Translations under genes and position numbers: made by a program
The notes under the pieces: model-generated
What the model saw: only the letters and a program-made list of their open reading frames with translations
What the model was told of the DNA's origin: nothing
Databases searched by the model: none
NCBI GenBank assembly: GCA_017743585.1
Contig: JAGHYP010000008.1
Span: 1 to 24,546, forward strand
DNA length: 24,546 nucleotides
Origin: Chloroflexota bacterium
GTDB lineage: Bacteria > Chloroflexota > Anaerolineae > Aggregatilineales > UBA2796
Reading direction: 5' to 3'
Shown: piece by piece, positions 23,077-24,546 of the stretch
How positions within the stretch are numbered: the stretch's first letter is position 1
Layout: each line of letters opens with the position of its first letter

Positions 23077-24546
23077 CTACAGACGTGGCACGCGCGCCGC
23101 GATAGACGCGACGACTTCATAAGTGTTGGTATCCAGCCACTCAGCGACTTCGTCAACGCTGATGCATTCATTGCCTTGCCTGCCAATCAGCACTACCTCA
23201 TCGCCGATGCTGACGTTCGGCACGTTGGTCACGTTGATCGCCGATAAATCCATGCTGACGCGCCCGACGACGGGCACGCGCTGCCCGTGAACCAACACCT
23301 CGCGCCAGTGCCCAGGCGCACGACGGAAGCCATCCGCGTAGCCGACGTTGATGATAGCAATGCGCTCTGTGCCGCGCGTGCGATACGTGTTGCCATAGCC
23401 GACGTACGCGCCTTTTGGCAGCGTCTTGACAATGCCAATGGTCGTCTTCCACGTCAAGGCGGGGCGGAAATCAGGTGGCAGCGGCGCGCCAGCGCCCGGC
23501 GTGATGCCGTAAATGCCAATGCCTGGGCGCACCATGTTGTAATGCGCCTCGGGCATGGTGAGCGTGGCAGCCGTGTTAGCAGCGTGAATGTACTTGAATT
23601 GCAAGCCAGCAGCGCGCAGCGGCGCCAGGCAATTCTCAAAGACTTGCAGCTGAGCGCGGGTATATTCCGGGTTGCTATCGGCGGAAGCGAAGTGTGTGTA
23701 AATGCCTTCGATCTCAAGGTTGCGCAGATTGCGCACGCTACGGAAGAACGGCGTCACCTGCTCAGGCAGCAAGCCCATGCGTCCGAGTCCAGTGTCTATC
23801 TTCACATGCACCCGCAAGGTAGTGCCCAGCTCGCGCGCGATGCGATTGTAGGCGCGCGCCACATCCAGATCGTGGAGCGTCAGCGTCAGATCGTAGCGCA
23901 GTGCCTGACGGACGGCGCTTGGCGGTGTGTAGCCGAAGACCAAGATCGGCGCGTCGATCGCCGCTTCGCGCAGCTCGATTGCCTCGCCAATAGCGCTGAC
24001 CGCCAAATACGCAGCGCCGTTGTTCAAAGCCGTTGAGGCAACTGCCACAGCGCCATGCCCGTAGCCGTTCGCCTTGACGACTGCCACGACTGTCACGTTC
24101 TCGCCGACGATCTCCTTGATCCGACGCACATTGTGCGCAATTGCGCTTCGGTCAATCTCAACCCACGTCTGGCGTGGCAGCACGCGCGCCAAATGCTCAA
24201 CGTCCCACTCATCGTAGCGCGGCAGCCGTGCCATGTCCTCAGCGTGCGCCAGCAGCGCACGTGTAGCGCGTTCCATACGGCTGGCAGCGCTGCCCTTGAT
24301 CACCACCACGTCGTCAGGCTGCAACCAGCTGGCGATGCTGGCTGCCGCATCTTCGGGCGAGTAGGTGATGCGCACGTTGCGCCGATCCATGCCGTGATCG
24401 AGCGCAGCGCGCCCCGCCACGGCCGCTAAATCGCCCTCAGTGACCAAAACGTCCACCACTTCCGCTGCTCGTCTGCCAACTTCGCGGTGCGCGCTGATGG
24501 TGTGTTTGCCCATATCGCCTAGATTGCCCAGCAAAAAGATCAGCCG
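23077..24546 (-). CDS. MurF-Alr fusion, C-terminal part: end of MurF domain plus complete alanine racemase
   Basis: The frame is open to the right window edge (first codons RLIFLLGNLGDMG), so the gene is cut there. About the first 105 residues are the C-terminal domain of MurF, the ligase that adds D-Ala-D-Ala to the UDP-MurNAc tripeptide: GDMGKHTISAHREVG and the VVIKGSAASRMERA motif. From about residue 124 a full alanine racemase follows, making D-Ala for the same pathway: TWVEIDRSAIAHNV, the PLP-binding Lys in VVAVVKANGYGHGA, THFASAD, VRPGIGIYG, the catalytic-Tyr region VGYGNTYRT, and GRVSMDLSAI. Murf-Alr fusions are known from Bacteroidota and are also annotated in Chloroflexota. It heads the leftward run toward the peptidase. 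Confidence 0.93.
   Translation of the reverse strand, partial: RLIFLLGNLGDMGKHTISAHREVGRRAAEVVDVLVTEGDLAAVAGRAALDHGMDRRNVRITYSPEDAAASIASWLQPDDVVVIKGSAASRMERATRALLAHAEDMARLPRYDEWDVEHLARVLPRQTWVEIDRSAIAHNVRRIKEIVGENVTVVAVVKANGYGHGAVAVASTALNNGAAYLAVSAIGEAIELREAAIDAPILVFGYTPPSAVRQALRYDLTLTLHDLDVARAYNRIARELGTTLRVHVKIDTGLGRMGLLPEQVTPFFRSVRNLRNLEIEGIYTHFASADSNPEYTRAQLQVFENCLAPLRAAGLQFKYIHAANTAATLTMPEAHYNMVRPGIGIYGITPGAGAPLPPDFRPALTWKTTIGIVKTLPKGAYVGYGNTYRTRGTERIAIINVGYADGFRRAPGHWREVLVHGQRVPVVGRVSMDLSAINVTNVPNVSIGDEVVLIGRQGNECISVDEVAEWLDTNTYEVVASIAARVPRL

Noticed and set aside
23287..24036. Plus-strand open frame of 249 codons
   Set aside because: It lies antisense to the alanine racemase domain, whose motifs are complete.
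1..24546. A defence island, prophage or mobile element
   Set aside because: No integrase, transposase, phage structural gene, restriction enzyme, terminal repeat pair or flanking target duplication is seen; composition is even across the window.

Overview
The window reads as an ordinary, gene-dense stretch of a GC-rich bacterial chromosome, most likely from the phylum Chloroflexota (inference). Three things point there: a lipoprotein with a very long Pro/Thr/Ala linker built of repeats such as PTNTPVPPTATA; a MurF-Alr fusion; and a secreted trypsin-like protease carrying a calcium-binding loop and tandem Ig-like modules. No transposase, integrase, phage gene, CRISPR array, toxin-antitoxin pair or recognisable defence locus is visible.

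Layout, left to right. (1) 1-3658, plus strand: a left-truncated phytase-like esterase-domain gene, a polyprenyl diphosphate synthase, ruvB and a small bacterial PH-domain protein, closely spaced and probably one operon. The first 123 bases form a perfect 41-bp inverted repeat at the window edge, which looks like an assembly fold-back. (2) panB (minus) converges on the PH gene with overlapping stop codons and diverges from a P1B-4 type metal-exporting ATPase (plus). (3) An amino-acid-type ABC solute-binding lipoprotein (minus, with promoter and terminator), a tRNA-Arg(CCT) gene with its own promoter, and a YdcF/SanA-like membrane protein with a probably leaderless start. (4) prfB (minus), which needs a programmed +1 frameshift to be read, followed by an Lgt-like membrane protein that lacks the usual catalytic motif. 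(5) Plus strand: a SufU-type Fe-S scaffold translationally coupled to a hexapeptide acyltransferase, then xylulokinase; a stand-alone response-regulator receiver (minus) converges on xylulokinase across a shared terminator hairpin. (6) 15008-18041, plus strand: a three-gene unit of a PrsW-like membrane protein with degraded protease motifs, a membrane-anchored protein of unknown function, and an argininosuccinate-lyase-like enzyme with altered signature motifs; a DUF429 gene converges on it. (7) 18897-24546, minus strand: a tight run of MurF-Alr (cut by the window edge), an Xaa-Pro-type M24 peptidase, a YqiA-like esterase and the secreted trypsin-like protease.

Functions include translation termination and decoding (prfB, tRNA-Arg), recombination (ruvB), Fe-S assembly, coenzyme A and isoprenoid synthesis, peptidoglycan precursor supply, metal efflux, peptide turnover and nutrient uptake. 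I do not see strong evidence for a new multi-gene system. The best candidates for something not yet described are the PrsW-like / unknown / lyase-like unit, the Lgt-like protein beside prfB, and the modular trypsin-like protease.
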